The translations under genes were made by a program, and so were the position numbers. Below, piece by piece: positions 27,623-40,941 of a DNA stretch of 64,000 nt (positions are counted from its first letter, which is position 1; each line of letters starts with the position of its first letter). The stretch spans positions 2,058,501-2,122,500 of the forward strand of contig JABWDB010000017.1 in the NCBI GenBank assembly GCA_019614645.1. The letters run 5' to 3'. This DNA comes from Stratiolaelaps scimitus. Taxonomy: Eukaryota > Arthropoda > Arachnida > Mesostigmata > Laelapidae. The notes under the pieces are model-generated. The model did not search any database. It was not told the DNA's origin and was given only the letters and a program-made list of their open reading frames with translations.

Positions 27623-30600
27623 CTGCAAAAAACGTCGCAAATTAGCATTCATCTCTGAGTCGTGTAGAACAGAGCGGTCAGCAGTAGTGACGAGCTACTG
27701 TGGATCGCAGCGGCCTGATATCGATGCCAACTCTCTACCCAAGGTACGTCAAAGTGAATTGTGTATTCAGTCAAATATAACAGGACCTAGGTGGGGAATT
27801 TATCAGATGTTCCCTACTTTCTCGAATAGGCGCATGCACAACCTAATAATGTCTATATTGTTCAATAAGCCGCGCCTACCCACAGGGTTGCGACACTTTT
27901 TGAGGGGCTCGAACCTTCATGGGGACACCATGCGTAGTGATAAACGGCAAATCAACCCTAGATATAGTTCGGTTGACTAACTGTTTGAACGCGTGCAGAC
28001 AGCTCAGGCGCAACCCTATGGGACTGAGCGATTATTTGAAAACGTTCAAAAAGTTACTCAACTCAATGGAAGGAGGTCGATTTCTCTTCGCGAACAGTAC
28101 GCATGCTGTGTACCAGGTGTTGGTTAACTTTTTTTTGAACGCCACAACTTTTTATAACTTTTCGAACACCCTATGTGCTCATGTAGACTGTCCTCAGTTA
28201 TCTGCTGATTATGGTTCCATCTGTGGGTCCGGTGTAATAAACGCTACCTGTATATATCTGTCTGTTCGAAATATCAGGGTTGAGAATGGCATAATAGCAA
28301 CATCACACATACAAAAACACAAACATATATATATATATATACGTGTTCTTGACACTTACAGCCAGCTTTCCCAACGTTCTTGACCCTGAGACACTGAGTC
28401 CGCATGCAGAGATCGGTCGTCTCAGCTTCCATCTTCAGAGCTGAGTAGTTACTTCTGTTGCCCAAAACAACAAGCGTGATATCGGGCTTAAGTTGCTTCT
28501 TGATGTCTGCGAGCATGTCTCCCTCGTAGAAGTTGCTGTAGATTTAAAACAGCATTAGTCTCTATTCTCAGCATTAGTCGCTAAATGTCAAGTACATATC
28601 ACACCACCATTTCGCAAATACAATACGCCACGTTTAAGCGAAAAGGAAACGATGACCACTAATGGCGACAGCAAAGAGCAATATCAGCACTGAATCATCT
28701 TCAACGAGGGCGGTGTCAGTTGAATATTCGTCGTTTCTACCGTGGCTATTATTAGCAAGAAAGTGCGAATCGTTGGGCCACAATGAGACAGACCTTATAA
28801 CAAGGCTATCCTATGGCGGTGGTCCTTCTTTCGTACGGAATGGACGGTGGATTCACACTAGCATATCCCCCCCCCGCCCTCTATGTTTCCGAAATTTAAG
28901 AGAAAACCGGTAATGGGTAGACACCGCAATGCCGCGCGTCTTGGAAAGGCAGAACACTAAGCAGCGATGTTGACTGCAAGACAGCGGGGGTATTCGAGCC
29001 GATCATCGTGCAAGTCTTCGCTTTCGAGCCGTTAGTTGCCTTCGGCCACTTCACCACCATTTCCGTCAGCTCTTCTATGTTCTACCCAGACTTATAGATA
29101 GCATAAGGGCTCTAGATTGTCCGTGAAGCCAATATGATCATATCTATTTATTATACTACTCTCTCTTTTTTTTCCATCTAGGATTTCAAGTAACAAACTT
29201 CTTGACAAAAACTCGACGATACTCACTCCCGATACATGCGCACTTGTGGTCTGCTCGGCTGCATGCCGTACGCTTTAGCCTTGTTCATCATCGCATTAAT
29301 CATTTCATCCGTCTGGACATTTCCAGCACCGTGAATGGCCACTGCCCAATTGTTCAGTCGAGCGGGAGCGGTGAAGTGGATATCATTTCTCTCAATCCTC
29401 CAACCTCCATCCTTCGGGAACAGCGGGGCCGACGCATCGTGAAACTTAATTCGTGGCGGCTCTAGAACGCGCGCTTTCACCTCGATCTATGGAACGCACA
29501 TATATAGTACTTACTTTCGTGACTAACACTACTGGTGCTAAACAACCAATTCAGAGTTATCCAATGCATTCAAATTCACCACAACCATTGAGTTCAATAC
29601 AATAATAGCGGGCCATTGGCCAAACCAGAACCAGTGTGATCCGTGCAGGCGCAGCAAATTGAATTGCTATACGAATTGCTATATATGTATACATATATAG
29701 CGTGAGTTTATGCATGCTCTTATGTGGGGGTCGCTTCACACTAAATGGATGTTACTATTCACAGGGCACAATGTCGCACTCTCTTACAATCATCGATTAA
29801 ATTACTCACCGGCTGTGTAGTGAAACTCATGCCAAACTCCTTCAGATAGTTAGACGCAGTCTGCTGCGTACTCTGGGCTGACCGGATCAGGTTCTGGAAA
29901 CGAGTTTTTGGATCTGACGCTGTCGCCCGGATCATCGTGCTCGTCTGTGTCTCTGAGAGCTTCTTTCGGCAATGCTGGCCACGGGCGATGATGCAGACCT
30001 CCATTGGGATCTTATTCCCTTTGTGTTCCACAATGCAGGGTAGATTGGGATAGCGCAGTTGGTGTCTATACTTTGATGCAAAGTAGTCGGCGACCGTGAC
30101 ACGCTGGCCGTTGTACTCGAATGTTTCTCGATTCGCTCCGCGTAAACTGAGGGACTCGATTCGATGCTTCCGCTCTGGGTGCAAGTGTGTGTGAGTCACC
30201 ATGATCCGCCATAGCTGCTTCTGCAGCCGGGTCCTCTGCTCATCAGTTAGGCCTCTCGTGAGACATTGATCCCCAAGAACTTCTCTAACGAAATCTAAAA
30301 CCGGTATTGGTTTATAGAACGCCGTGGTGCTCATGTCGAAATTTATCAGTGGCTTCCACTGGCCAAGCCTGATCGACGTGTAGAAGCCTTGCCAGGCGTT
30401 GAGGCCGCCTCCCAAGTTAACAGCTGCATTCTGCGAGATACAATCGGCAGTTTTTTTTTTCGATTCTTATTAACCAAAACGGGTCCGCCATCTCACATAA
30501 TAGCCTAGTCGTTCTGCGAACAAATACTTTGCTTAGATATACCGTAATAATAATTGTTAGCACATAACACACATCAAGTGTAACCAGTATGCTAAACGTA

Positions 30601-30946
30601 TAGCACCTGTATAAGAGGATACATTTTTATACCGGCACATACTTGTTTCTAATACAACATAATGATTATTGACGTAACACTGCGTAATGAAAGTAATGAA
30701 ACAAATACGGCCTATGCCAAGAAAAAAACAACTGGACACCTTTCATCCCAATGAAGTACGTTTACAAATCACCCCGCTCACTCATTATCAATAATTATTT
30801 AGCTGCTGTATCGATAAATGCTCTCAGTGCTTTACCGCGCTACTCTCATCGGAAAATTCATTGGTGGTCGAGAGCTACGTTGTTGACAAATCCTGAACAA
30901 GAAGGCAGAACACGCTTAAAGGCTTCGAATTCTAAAGGCGTATGAC

Positions 30947-31010
<64 letters not shown>

Positions 31011-34000
31011 ACATATGCTGACTCTGGCTCCTGACTATGATGATCCTGTTAAAGACGCATCTTTTCAAGGAAAATAAGTTCGCCGCCTTCAGTCGAGGCA
31101 AGCCTTCAATCTAATACAAAGGGATTCTTTTCACCAAAACGTTGGTTGGAATCTAGGAGAGTGTTTTGGCTCACTATCGATCATTTCTTCCTTCTGCCAT
31201 CTTCTGTTCCGTGACGCATAATCTCTATTTGTCGAATAACCAAATGTATTTGTAAGTGTGTGTGTGTGTATTTGTTGTTTATCTATCGATTTATTATTCA
31301 AACAAAATGCAACATGTGAAAAATTCACACCTCGGGGGGTTCTTTCAAAAAGCGGAACGTTATACGAACAAAGCTAATAAATGGGTGGGGTCACGGCCAT
31401 GTTTGCGTGCATCGACCGTTGCCGCTGCTGCGCCGGTGTATTCGCCACTACGGGGCAACGACTGTTCGGCCAGCTGCTAAGAGCAGTCTTGCAGCCAGTA
31501 ATACCGATGCATGTAGTGTATCCTGCATTGGGTGTGGTCTATATTCGGCATACATGTAATACACACCCCTGGATCGGTGAAAAAGCTTCTTCCCACGGGG
31601 ATGTTCGATAGCGTTGGCCCCGCGCGTAGAATAATGTCCGCGGCAGCAAGGGCAGACTGAAACATGTCACTCGACGCCTGATTACTGTACATTGCTTGAA
31701 TTTCCGTGAATGACACCGCCGCCGCGTACTTTATCTTAACGAGAAAATCCCTCTCCTCGCCACCATCTTCGATTTGCACTTGGTAATATTTGCCCTAAGG
31801 AAAAACGAAATATCTATTAGACAGGTCAGCAATTATACAACACAAGCAGTTCATTCACGAAGGCATATATATACATATATATATATATATCAACAACAGT
31901 ATTAAAAAACAAGTATACTACTAACAATCACTAGGTCAGCTATTACAGAATAGTTCTACGCAATTTCTCTTAGTCACATATAGCATTAAGGTGAACGGTT
32001 GCCGTCATCTTGATTTTGGTCGCCCATACTAGATCATTCGTTTCGTTCAAGTGGTACCATTTCACTGTTCGCCCTTAATCATATCTCATAGTTTCTCCAT
32101 TCATTGAACAGCACCAGACGCTTACGGTTCGTGAAAAATAAAATATTCTGTCGACAGCCCGGTACAACCGGCTTCACTTACACAGGAGTCGTGCTTAATT
32201 TTTTTTTTCAAGTACATGTTCTTCCGTCCATCGAAAGCTGGCAGACAGCCTTCCAGGTTCTGCTTATGGACTTGAGCGAACTTCAACATGACCTTTCGAT
32301 TTAGGACGGTGGACGCGCATCGAATCCTCTTCTCCGTGGGAATGCTGTCCTTATCTGAGGGTTTCATCGGGCTTATCTCCACGTCGTAGTGGTGTACCGT
32401 TCCATTGGGCAGACTGAAATATAGATGACGACAAATTATAGACGTATCCGCAACTATCAAGGGACAGAAATGACTGGTTGGACGCATCGATGGGCACGCA
32501 CGGCGATTACGATAGAAATAGAGGCGTTAAGTTTGCTAGCAACATTGAAGGGAACGGGTCGATATTGTTCGTCGACAAGGCTAGAAGCCTTTGTCCAAGG
32601 TATCCTAGTATCCCCCCCTTGTCCTCAGACGCGAGCCACTCTGGAACCACGTCGAGGCAGAATCTTTTTGAATATCGAGCTATTTACCTCCGAAAGGCTA
32701 CCGCTATCTGGTGAGTGACACCATAGTATTATTAGAAATGAGAGTTGACGCGGCAAAAAGACGATATGATTAAATAGATATGTAGTTGCTTTCTTTGATT
32801 TGGAAGTGGAGTTCACATGCGTTCTAGGTTGGCGTCAACGCGAATCGACACCTTAATCCGCGTCCTCGAATCCATGCTGAATCTACCTGCATCGTCTCAC
32901 ACTCACTTGATTGAAAACATATTAGACTCAACAATGATCGTTCTGCCTTTCGACTGTTGTTGACCTCCTTTCTGTCCTTGAGTCCGGAGGCACATCTCCG
33001 GTGGTTTGCCTTCGAAAACCCTGCCAAAGTTCTCTATTAATGATTCAATTTCATATGAGTCCACATTTCTCGCCCTGGCAACAACGGCAGCCTGTAAAGC
33101 TGGGACGGCAGCCTCTGCGCCGCCGGGTCCTGCAGAGCACGACGGCTGTGAAGACGAAGATGCAGGCTCCTGCTGAGCCGGAGGCCTGCTTTGGGTTTCC
33201 AGTGGAGCTGGGCCTATGGATGCGCATGAAGCCCACAAAGGGAAATTAGAATTGAATTAGACACAAATAAACCATAACAGGCACATGTTAATAATATACG
33301 TCATCAAGTTGTGCCAAACGACTGTCAGAAAACCATTTCGTCGGTTACCGACTGTACCTCAGCTACGATTCATAGATACACGCTCGGCATCTACTATAAT
33401 ATTATAGCCTGAGACCTTCAAAAGACGCCAGTTCATCGGATCGACACAGTTGGTCTCGCACAGGTCGAGATATTCTCAATATAAAAAAATTCGATATGAA
33501 TTACCTGGTGCTCCCGCCGCGGGTGGAAGGCCAGGGAAATCATCGGCAGGCTCGTTGGGTTGCTGGCCGGCTGTAGTAAGAAAAAAAACAACATTTGCGA
33601 ACATATCTTCTTAAATGGTAATTAAACATTGAATCGGGCCCCTTGCACGATTTGACGTGTCCGACAGACTGGCGCCTGAAAGGCGTTCTGGCTCTGCTGG
33701 ATAGTTACCTTTTCTAAATCATGCACTGAATTGACGTACGCCAATTGCGACATTCACTGCGAACCACGTCAATTTGTCACACTAGCAGACATTATTTGTA
33801 AATTAAAAAATACGTTGTTTATGTAAATAGATAGATTTACTACGAAATGCCCAATGTTATCTGGGAACGATGTATATCTGTTCGCGTGAAGCGCCCCAAT
33901 CTGACCAAAGCTTCCCCTGCCTCTTCATATATTCAATCGTTTCTCCCTCTTCATCCGCTCTTTTTCTGTTCAGCCGTTGTTGCTGTTGTTATTGCCGCGG

Positions 34001-34228
34001 CCGACGACAGAGGCAACACCAACAGAGCCACCAAAATTATTAAACAGGCCGGTCCTTCATTTTCTGGCCCGTCTCGGCAGCAAATGTTAGCTTGCATCGC
34101 TACTATCGCCCGGCCCTGTCCACGACAGCGACATGTTACGGATGACGTTATACAAAAAACGAATGTAGCTTACCTGGGGCACGCTTCATGCCCCGTACAT
34201 TCCTGCCGCGTCCTGGTCTGTTCGACAT
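25133..34228 (-). CDS. AGO2-like: AGO-B: complete Argonaute, AGO2-like, 958 aa
   Basis: Predicted RISC slicer. Twelve exons: 34228-34174 (ATG), 33570-33505, 33213-32907, 32413-32182, 31794-31567, 30430-29810, 29486-29227, 28535-28360, 27622-27237, 26792-26630, 26028-25842, 25328-25133 (TAG). They sum to 2877 nt, exactly 959 codons, with GT-AG at every junction. The N terminus is RG-rich (RPGRGRNVRGMKR), then Pro/Gln/Ala-rich to about residue 100. The N domain lies at about 120-295, L1/PAZ/L2 at about 297-503, MID at about 590-690 and PIWI from about 690. Catalytic residues are present: Asp in VGADVNHP, Glu in NRIEFIVNL, Asp in FYRDGVSEGQ and His in YYAHWVAN. MID pocket residues are present (NYSALK, RTQC, LKINTK). 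The protein ends in MYFI. The start was chosen because this ATG opens an RG exon matched by AGO-C. Confidence 0.93.
29810..30430 (-). other. AGO-B L1/PAZ/L2 exon
   Basis: A 621-nt exon with GFYTSIRLGQWKPLINFD, YFASKY, PNLPCIVE, IPMEVCIIARGQHCRKKL and QTSTMIR, the usual L1-PAZ-L2 landmarks. The donor is CCG|GTGAGT and the acceptor is CGCAG. Confidence 0.9.
30948..31006. repeat. Long (TA)n microsatellite in an AGO-B intron
   Basis: About 59 bases of alternating T and A in the intron between exons 31794-31567 and 30430-29810. Confidence 0.95.
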
Positions 34229-35494
34229 GATTTCGTCGCTATTCGACCAAGGCGTCTAAGTGCAATCTATATTTGTAATATTACCAGCAGTCGACGAACT
34301 GCCTGAATCGTGATATTTCAACGACCTGCAAGTTAAAACAGATATATAACACATTATTTATACATTCCTTAATTAATTACTCATGTTGAGCAGGTGTGAG
34401 TGAGTGTGTGTGTGTGTGTCATGGCCACCTTGGAACCTGCTAATAATGACAGCAAGAAACGATCGATTAGATGAAGAAATGGCTTTAGTGACCGCCTAGG
34501 TCGCTTCTGTGGCCGCGACGAACGAACAACAAAAATCTGTGACAATTGATCGAGGAAGGTGACACCCTAATCTCACTAGTCTGTTACTACCGTAACGAAA
34601 TGTGCTGTCGTATCCTCGGACGATCCTCACGTGGGTGCAGAAACAATACAATGCAAGGCTTGGTGGTTATCTATCGGAACTGCAGTGTTATCATAACGCT
34701 TAAGTTCTCGCTTAAGAAAATTAGCAAGAGTCAGATCACCTCACCCCAACGCTCAGCCGACGCTGGCTGCTAACCCGGGGAAGGTCTCGAGTGTACTACC
34801 TCTGATTCCTAGAGGAATAGTATATGCCAGTAGAACAAAGCGTTGTATACCAATATGATCGTATGTTCGTTAGTTCAGCTAAAAGTGAAGGCCACACATC
34901 TTGTTGGAAGGCAACTCGAAAGGGGTATCTATTGTCAGGTCAAGTCGCCTTATAGAGCTCTTCGTGAACGGCTCTCAGCCAATCTTCTTTTAGTTGTGCG
35001 TATGTGAGTGTGACATGCGTGACGTCAATTATCTCTGAATGGTTCGAATAATCAGCGTCAGCACATCACAATCTCAGTTCTCAGCACATTACCTTGCGCG
35101 CATGTGGAGACACGGAAGGGTGGATACCTGTCGAAAGCTAGTATTGCATCGCATCCGCGTGCAAATAACGGCGGTCTGCAATTCCTATTCTCTGTTTGCG
35201 TTATAGATCAAAACCGGCGGTTGCAGCCACTGTCAGTGGCCATGGCACGAGTGATCCGTGACTCTATATAACTCCCACTCATTATAATAATCTGGGTAGG
35301 AAAATCGTATGATAGACAACAATAAAATCACCTATATACGTACACAATATACCTAAGTGTTTACAGCAATGCATTCTTGACTTCAAACGAAATATTTTTA
35401 GCTAAGCTACCTTGCGGGATCTCGCGTGAAAGCCAGCCGGTTACTGCTATAATACAGGAGATCCTGCTATAATTGCAGGAGATCCAATTTTTCT

Positions 35495-36060
35495 GCGTTA
35501 GTCAGCTCGGTTTTCGGAAAGCTCGCTCTACGGAGCTGGCACTAGTGGCACGTGAGGCAAGAAATCGCTGATGCCATTGAAAAAAATGCTATGCCTGGGG
35601 GTGTTTCTGGATGTCTCGGCAGCGTTTACCTGCCTGCGCCATTCATTTCTGCTGCAGGCCTTGGAGTATCTTGGTTGCGACAAGGACTATGGTGGACTGG
35701 TTTACATCATTTTTACAGGCGGAGAGGAGACAAGTAGTGATGGTTGACGGTATCGAATCGGCTTGGCAAAGGATTGATATTGGGACACCCCAAGGACGCT
35801 CCATCCTGAATCCGTTTATGCTTATCATCCTCATTCATTTCGTGCTTCTCAAGATATCAGCTGAGGAGTACGGGAGAGCAATCGCTTACGCCGACGACAC
35901 ATCCCTGTGGTTTCGTATTCGCCCGACAACATCCCAAGACGACATATGCAGTGCTATTGTGTAAGCGGCAGTCATAGAAATATTCGAGAAGTTTGGATTT
36001 CCTATTGACGAACAAGACGAACATTGCGTTATTTAGTCAACCCCAGAGGAATGCAGTAAA
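35495..36060 (+). pseudogene. Decayed non-LTR retrotransposon reverse transcriptase
   Basis: Plus-strand remnants of a LINE reverse transcriptase. GFRKARSTELALVARE at about 35513-35560 fits the fingers region. After a frame break come a VDWFTSFL segment, GTPQGRSILNPF, and the catalytic IAYADDTSLWF (YADD box), followed after another stop by TNIALFSQPQRNAVKKF. In-frame stops and frame changes show the copy is dead. Motif order (GFRK, GTPQGS-like, YADD) is that of Jockey/CR1/R1-type LINEs, but the clade cannot be set by eye. Confidence 0.75.
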
Positions 36061-39000
36061 GAAATTCGCAGCTAGGGCTAAAAAAAATCTAGTTTTTTAT
36101 GGGAACAATTGTGTATAGTTTTTAACTGCTGTAGCTTGTACATCGAACTTCGAGGGGTGTTATTATTGCCGAAAAGGTCGAATTGTTCTGCGTCGTTGTG
36201 ACTTGGAATGCATTGATTTTACTGGTTTCTTTTTCATATTTTGCCGCGAGAGCTAAAGCGTTTTGTATAAAATGGAGTTCCGTTAATAAACACCTTTTTT
36301 GAAATGAAATGAAAAAATATGCAAGAGCATGGACCGACATAAACACTTGAAGTCGAGAGGCAATATGACTCTCGAACGGTCGGGCTTCGCAGGCAACGCC
36401 AAGCGGTTGGCAAAGACGCGTCTACACCGTTTACAATCTCAAAGGCTAAGAGCGTATCGGCCAGAAAAATAGTCGATATACTGCTTAAGCTAAATCGACG
36501 AGAGGCAACTATTTACTTACACCACCTGGGTGGGGTTTAACCATTGATTCAAAAGCTGATAGGTACGAGATACTAGAAAGGGGGTATGTCGTTGGTGTCT
36601 CGACTTGATTCGCTTTTCACATCGAAGAAGCGCACTGTTAGTAACAATAAGACGAGAAGGAAAATAGATACAATTAATAGAAATTGAAAGTAATTCACAC
36701 TATCACGTTTGTTGCGACCCACTGAGGCAAGCGATTCCTGTAACGTAAACTAGCGCAAAGCGACCACACACCTAATGTCGCATATACCCCAGATATGCTG
36801 TGAGAGTAAGTCGGCCCATCTAGAGTGGGAACGGCCTAACTACACAAAATCCGCTTAACAGCGAACAATTGTCAGGATGTTCTAACTAAAAGGCAGGGAC
36901 CGTTACCAATACGCACGATAAAGAGAGAGAGAGAGAGAGAAATTACATCAATATTTGTCATGTCATAATATCGATTGCGTTAACCAGCGATCGGGGCCAC
37001 AACGACTGTGGTTTGCCATAGTTTCACTAATTGATCATTAGGAGAATTTGGTCAATTCGTAGGGCATTCGTTAGAGTCGTCATGCCAAAGTCGTTGCTGA
37101 AGGTCCCTCCGAGAAACTAAAGCGAATTTCTGTACTGTCATCACTCGCTTAACGGCGCCCAGCTTTGAATGAGAGCTTAAACATTGTTTCGCAAGTTCTC
37201 GTTCAAACCTCGTTACCGAGAGGTTTATAGTAGAGACTGCGACAAATCGCATAAAGGTTGACACGATAGGATGATTGTTGACGGCTTTTACTCAATACCA
37301 CTCCACGACTAGCCCTAAATTGCCAAGGGCATGGCTCCGGCATCGCTTGACTAAATGAGCAGAAAGCCGATGAGCTGTTGATCACCGTTACGCGCAATCG
37401 TAACGGTGACAGTCTAACAGCTCAATTTCTCGTTGCTGGTTCGTTTTCTAGTATAAGTAACAATGGCATACTATGTAGGAACATATTTCAGTCTGACGTC
37501 TGTCCGCTAACCACTTGATCATTTCATTTTTGCTGTGTACGACCGTTAATCACCGACAAATTATATGCAACTAATTTTTAATCGCCCTGTACGTGCACAA
37601 TTATATATCTACGCTACCATTTCATTATACATTACATGAATATTTCTCTCATTGCCACAACAAAAAAAACCAATAAAACTGGTGTTGTACAAATATAGTG
37701 CAATTGCTTTAAATTCAAATTTTGCCTTTTTTTTGTCTAAACGCCATAGTCACCCACTGTATTGTCCTTGGGATAGCAAGATCAGGCTGATCATAACACA
37801 TGCTTCTCCATTATCCACAGCATCCGTCAAGGATAGCAGAGCGTACCTACCATAACTTTTTGTCGAAGTGTTACTAATAAATTAGCCGAGCATTCCTCAG
37901 CTGTCTTCCCATCGAATTACCTTACAAATAGTACTGTCGTTTCTGAGTCCCCCAAATGTCTGGTTGACGCACGTGCCACGAGCTCGGCAAGCCGCACAAG
38001 AACTAACACAATCACGCCGCTACTTGTTATTCCGAAGCGCAACAACACGGGTACCGCCAAGTGAAATGGCCGTCAAGCCGATGACGCCGCAGAATTACAA
38101 TGGTTTATGGTACACGACAGGCGACGACAATTGGTCTGCAGTCAAATCGGCACGAACGGATGCTTCAAGTGGACACAATCACCGTCGGGGCTCATCTACC
38201 CAACGGTGTTTGTGAAATCCAGCAAGCAATCCAGAGGGTCGCGAGAGGAAAGAGAGGGACCTCGGTGGTTGTGAAGAGAGGGCAAGATAGGAGAGGACAC
38301 CACCTACTGGTCAGACACGGACCGGCGGTGAGCTGTCTGGCCAACGGAGGGCGCCAGCAGTAGCGACAACAACATGTAGCTAGTGAGACATCGTGAGGAT
38401 GCAAGACACTAATATATGCATCTGGTTCCTGCGCGACCTATGCAACACACGGGTGGAATTTTAACGGGTCATGTTAGAGGTACTGCAACTTGGTATATAT
38501 GCCACGATTAACTGCGAACTTTATGTATCTGTATTTTGTTGTAACAATGGGAGTTTTGGTGCGTGAGTGCATCGACGTCCCTGGCCGGTTAACAATGCGA
38601 TGCAGTCACCGGATTCCCTGGTCATCATTCTTAATCTGTGGATTCTTGCAAGGTACATGATTGAAAAATAAAGCAAGAAGGTACTGACATGTTCTCAGAG
38701 CGATACCCAAGGTTCAGGCCCGAGTTCATAGGGCCTCTAAGAATGCTTTTATACAGTCTCTGTGTTCGACGTACATGGCAAGCTAGGAACGAGAGGCATG
38801 ACAAACTTGGTACTACAGTAGGTGATCCTCGCAACGACGCTAAACTCGTTATCAACCGGCAATCAGTTGCACAACGAAATCTAGTCTCTGCTATGTCACA
38901 TCATTGTAGGGATTTTGTCCCACACATAACCTATGCGACTCGACAAAGCGACGCCAGCAATAGTATGGTGGAAGATCCTCGAATCTATAGAATAGATTCG

Positions 39001-39071
39001 GAGGACAGGGGCAGTACGGGTAAGATGCAAACAAGAAACATTCGCTCAGCCGTTATATATAATATAGTGGT

Positions 39072-39077
39072 TTTATT
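39072..39077 (-). terminator. Candidate poly(A) signal of AGO-C
   Basis: AATAAA on the minus strand, about 140 bases downstream of the AGO-C stop codon, a plausible distance for a short 3' UTR. Confidence 0.45.
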
Positions 39078-39216
39078 TGTGCGTCTAAGAACGTAATTAT
39101 AGAATATCTTAATTACTTCGGACCGGTACGTTTGAATGCCACGGTTAAAAAATAAACACTGGAGGACGTGGGTGATAAATCTCCAACGGTGGTGCCTCCA
39201 TCCGCTGGTGTCCTCA

Positions 39217-40941
39217 TCAAACAAAGTACATTTGTTGCTTCATCTGCTGACACACTCGTTGGGCTAAGGCAAAGTCGTCGATATGGCGAACGCTGGAGCC
39301 AGACGAAACTGATCCAGACGAACAGCCATCGTAGATTCTCGCCTTTATGTAGTCCTTGGCGCGCGTAGCGGCGAGGTGAGCGTAGTACGCCGGCGCGGGA
39401 ATCGACACCGATCTGGCCGGCGCACGGCGACGAGTGGAAAATCCAGCGATTCGCAGGCGTGAAGGCATCACAGCCGACGGAAACACGGCAAAAAGGAGAG
39501 CGGATAGTTAGAGAGCTTTTCCACCACACAGTAGATAGTAATTTAGTGGTAGTAGTGAATTTTTCGAGATGTTAGAGAAACATCACCACTACGTTAGAGA
39601 TATATATCTCTATCTAACTAGTGGTGATGTTTCTCTAACATCTCTAAAAATATATACGCACTTTGCACAGCGAGCGTAGGCATGGCAGAGAAAGTATGAC
39701 AGCTTTTGAATCTCCTCAAGTGTATGTCCCGCGTCGTCATGAACAACGTGATAGTGCGCAGGGACCGAAGTCCCCATTGCGCCCTGCTGAGAACAGAGGT
39801 AGAAATCGAGGAACATCGGATGGACTACTTCGCTGTCGACGACCGTTCCTGTTCGAGGGATTGATATTGACAACAACAAAAGAACCAGCAGCTGTGAATT
39901 ATATCGCAGTGGCGGAAAAACATACATTGTATGCATATAATATAGACATATGTCTATGTTACGGGGATATACGATGTTCGTAGTGTGAGCTAGACGCGTG
40001 ACTCCGTGGCCAACACCGTATGTGAACCTTATACTTTTACAATGCTCTCGAATCAACATTATGTTGTGCGATTCGATTGTGCGCTACACAATTGTGGCTC
40101 ATCAGTATAGATAAGTACATAACGCACAACATAATATCGATAAACAAACCAAGAAGTATAGTTCTGTGAACGTGGTTATCGGAACAAGGTGGATCATAGA
40201 ATCGACCAACGGTCGACCTTTTGCGGAATGTGCGTGTATGCGCGTTAGCTGTTCACTGACCGGCGGGTATGTTCTTAGTGCGTCCACCACAGTCCTTGTC
40301 GAATGTCGGTCTGAACCGGACATGATGGCGTTTCTGGACGACAATGAATGTCATATTCGGCCGGTCTGGCCCCATCTCAACGCAAGCACTCCGTAACGCA
40401 CACATTTCATGGTAGCGAACCTGACACAATAGAGAAATACTAGTAAATAAACTGCGTTCATTGACGTGCAACGGAACCATGGCGTACACGTTCCGTGCTC
40501 GGTTCAACAGTCGTCATTCCGGTATAACGTTCAACAATATAAAGCATAGCATACTTACAGCGTCTAGCTGACCTTCGGACACACCGTCACGGTAGAAATA
40601 TATATTCATCGGTAGTACACCACCTGTGCTCATTTTGAACGCTTGGAGACATTCACGGAACATATTCTTGAGGTCGACAATGTACTCCACACGATTTTGA
40701 TCCTGGCTTTTCCTTTGCACCGAGGTAGTCGTGTAATATCTTGCTGGCATTGGATCCATGGAAGCGACAATCGAGGCGACCGACGGGGTGTCGCTATCGC
40801 CTGGCGCTGGATGGTTTACATCGGCACCGACGACCATAAACGGCTTCTTCAGGGTGGCTGGCCGGTCCTCAGGATTGATTCTCCAATTAACGCCGCCGCA
40901 TTTCGTGTTAATTTTTAGTAGGAGGTTCTCCGCAAATGTAG
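39217..40941 (-). other. AGO-C PIWI-domain exons
   Basis: Exons 40941-40559, 40420-40261, 39848-39662 and 39412-39217, with the complete Asp-Glu-Asp-His set. Exon lengths 383, 160, 187 and 196 equal those of AGO-A. Confidence 0.9.

Larger units (their letters stand above)
34229..39216. other. AGO-B upstream / AGO-C downstream intergenic region
   Basis: About 5 kb that should hold the AGO-B promoter and 5' UTR and the AGO-C 3' UTR. The only recognisable coding remnant is the plus-strand LINE reverse transcriptase at about 35495-36060. A GA tract lies at about 36924-36941. Other open frames, including 38689-39096, show no family signature. Confidence 0.55.

Noticed and set aside
38689..39096. 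135-codon plus-strand frame downstream of AGO-C
   Set aside because: No family motif or splice support. It overlaps the likely AGO-C 3' end on the other strand.
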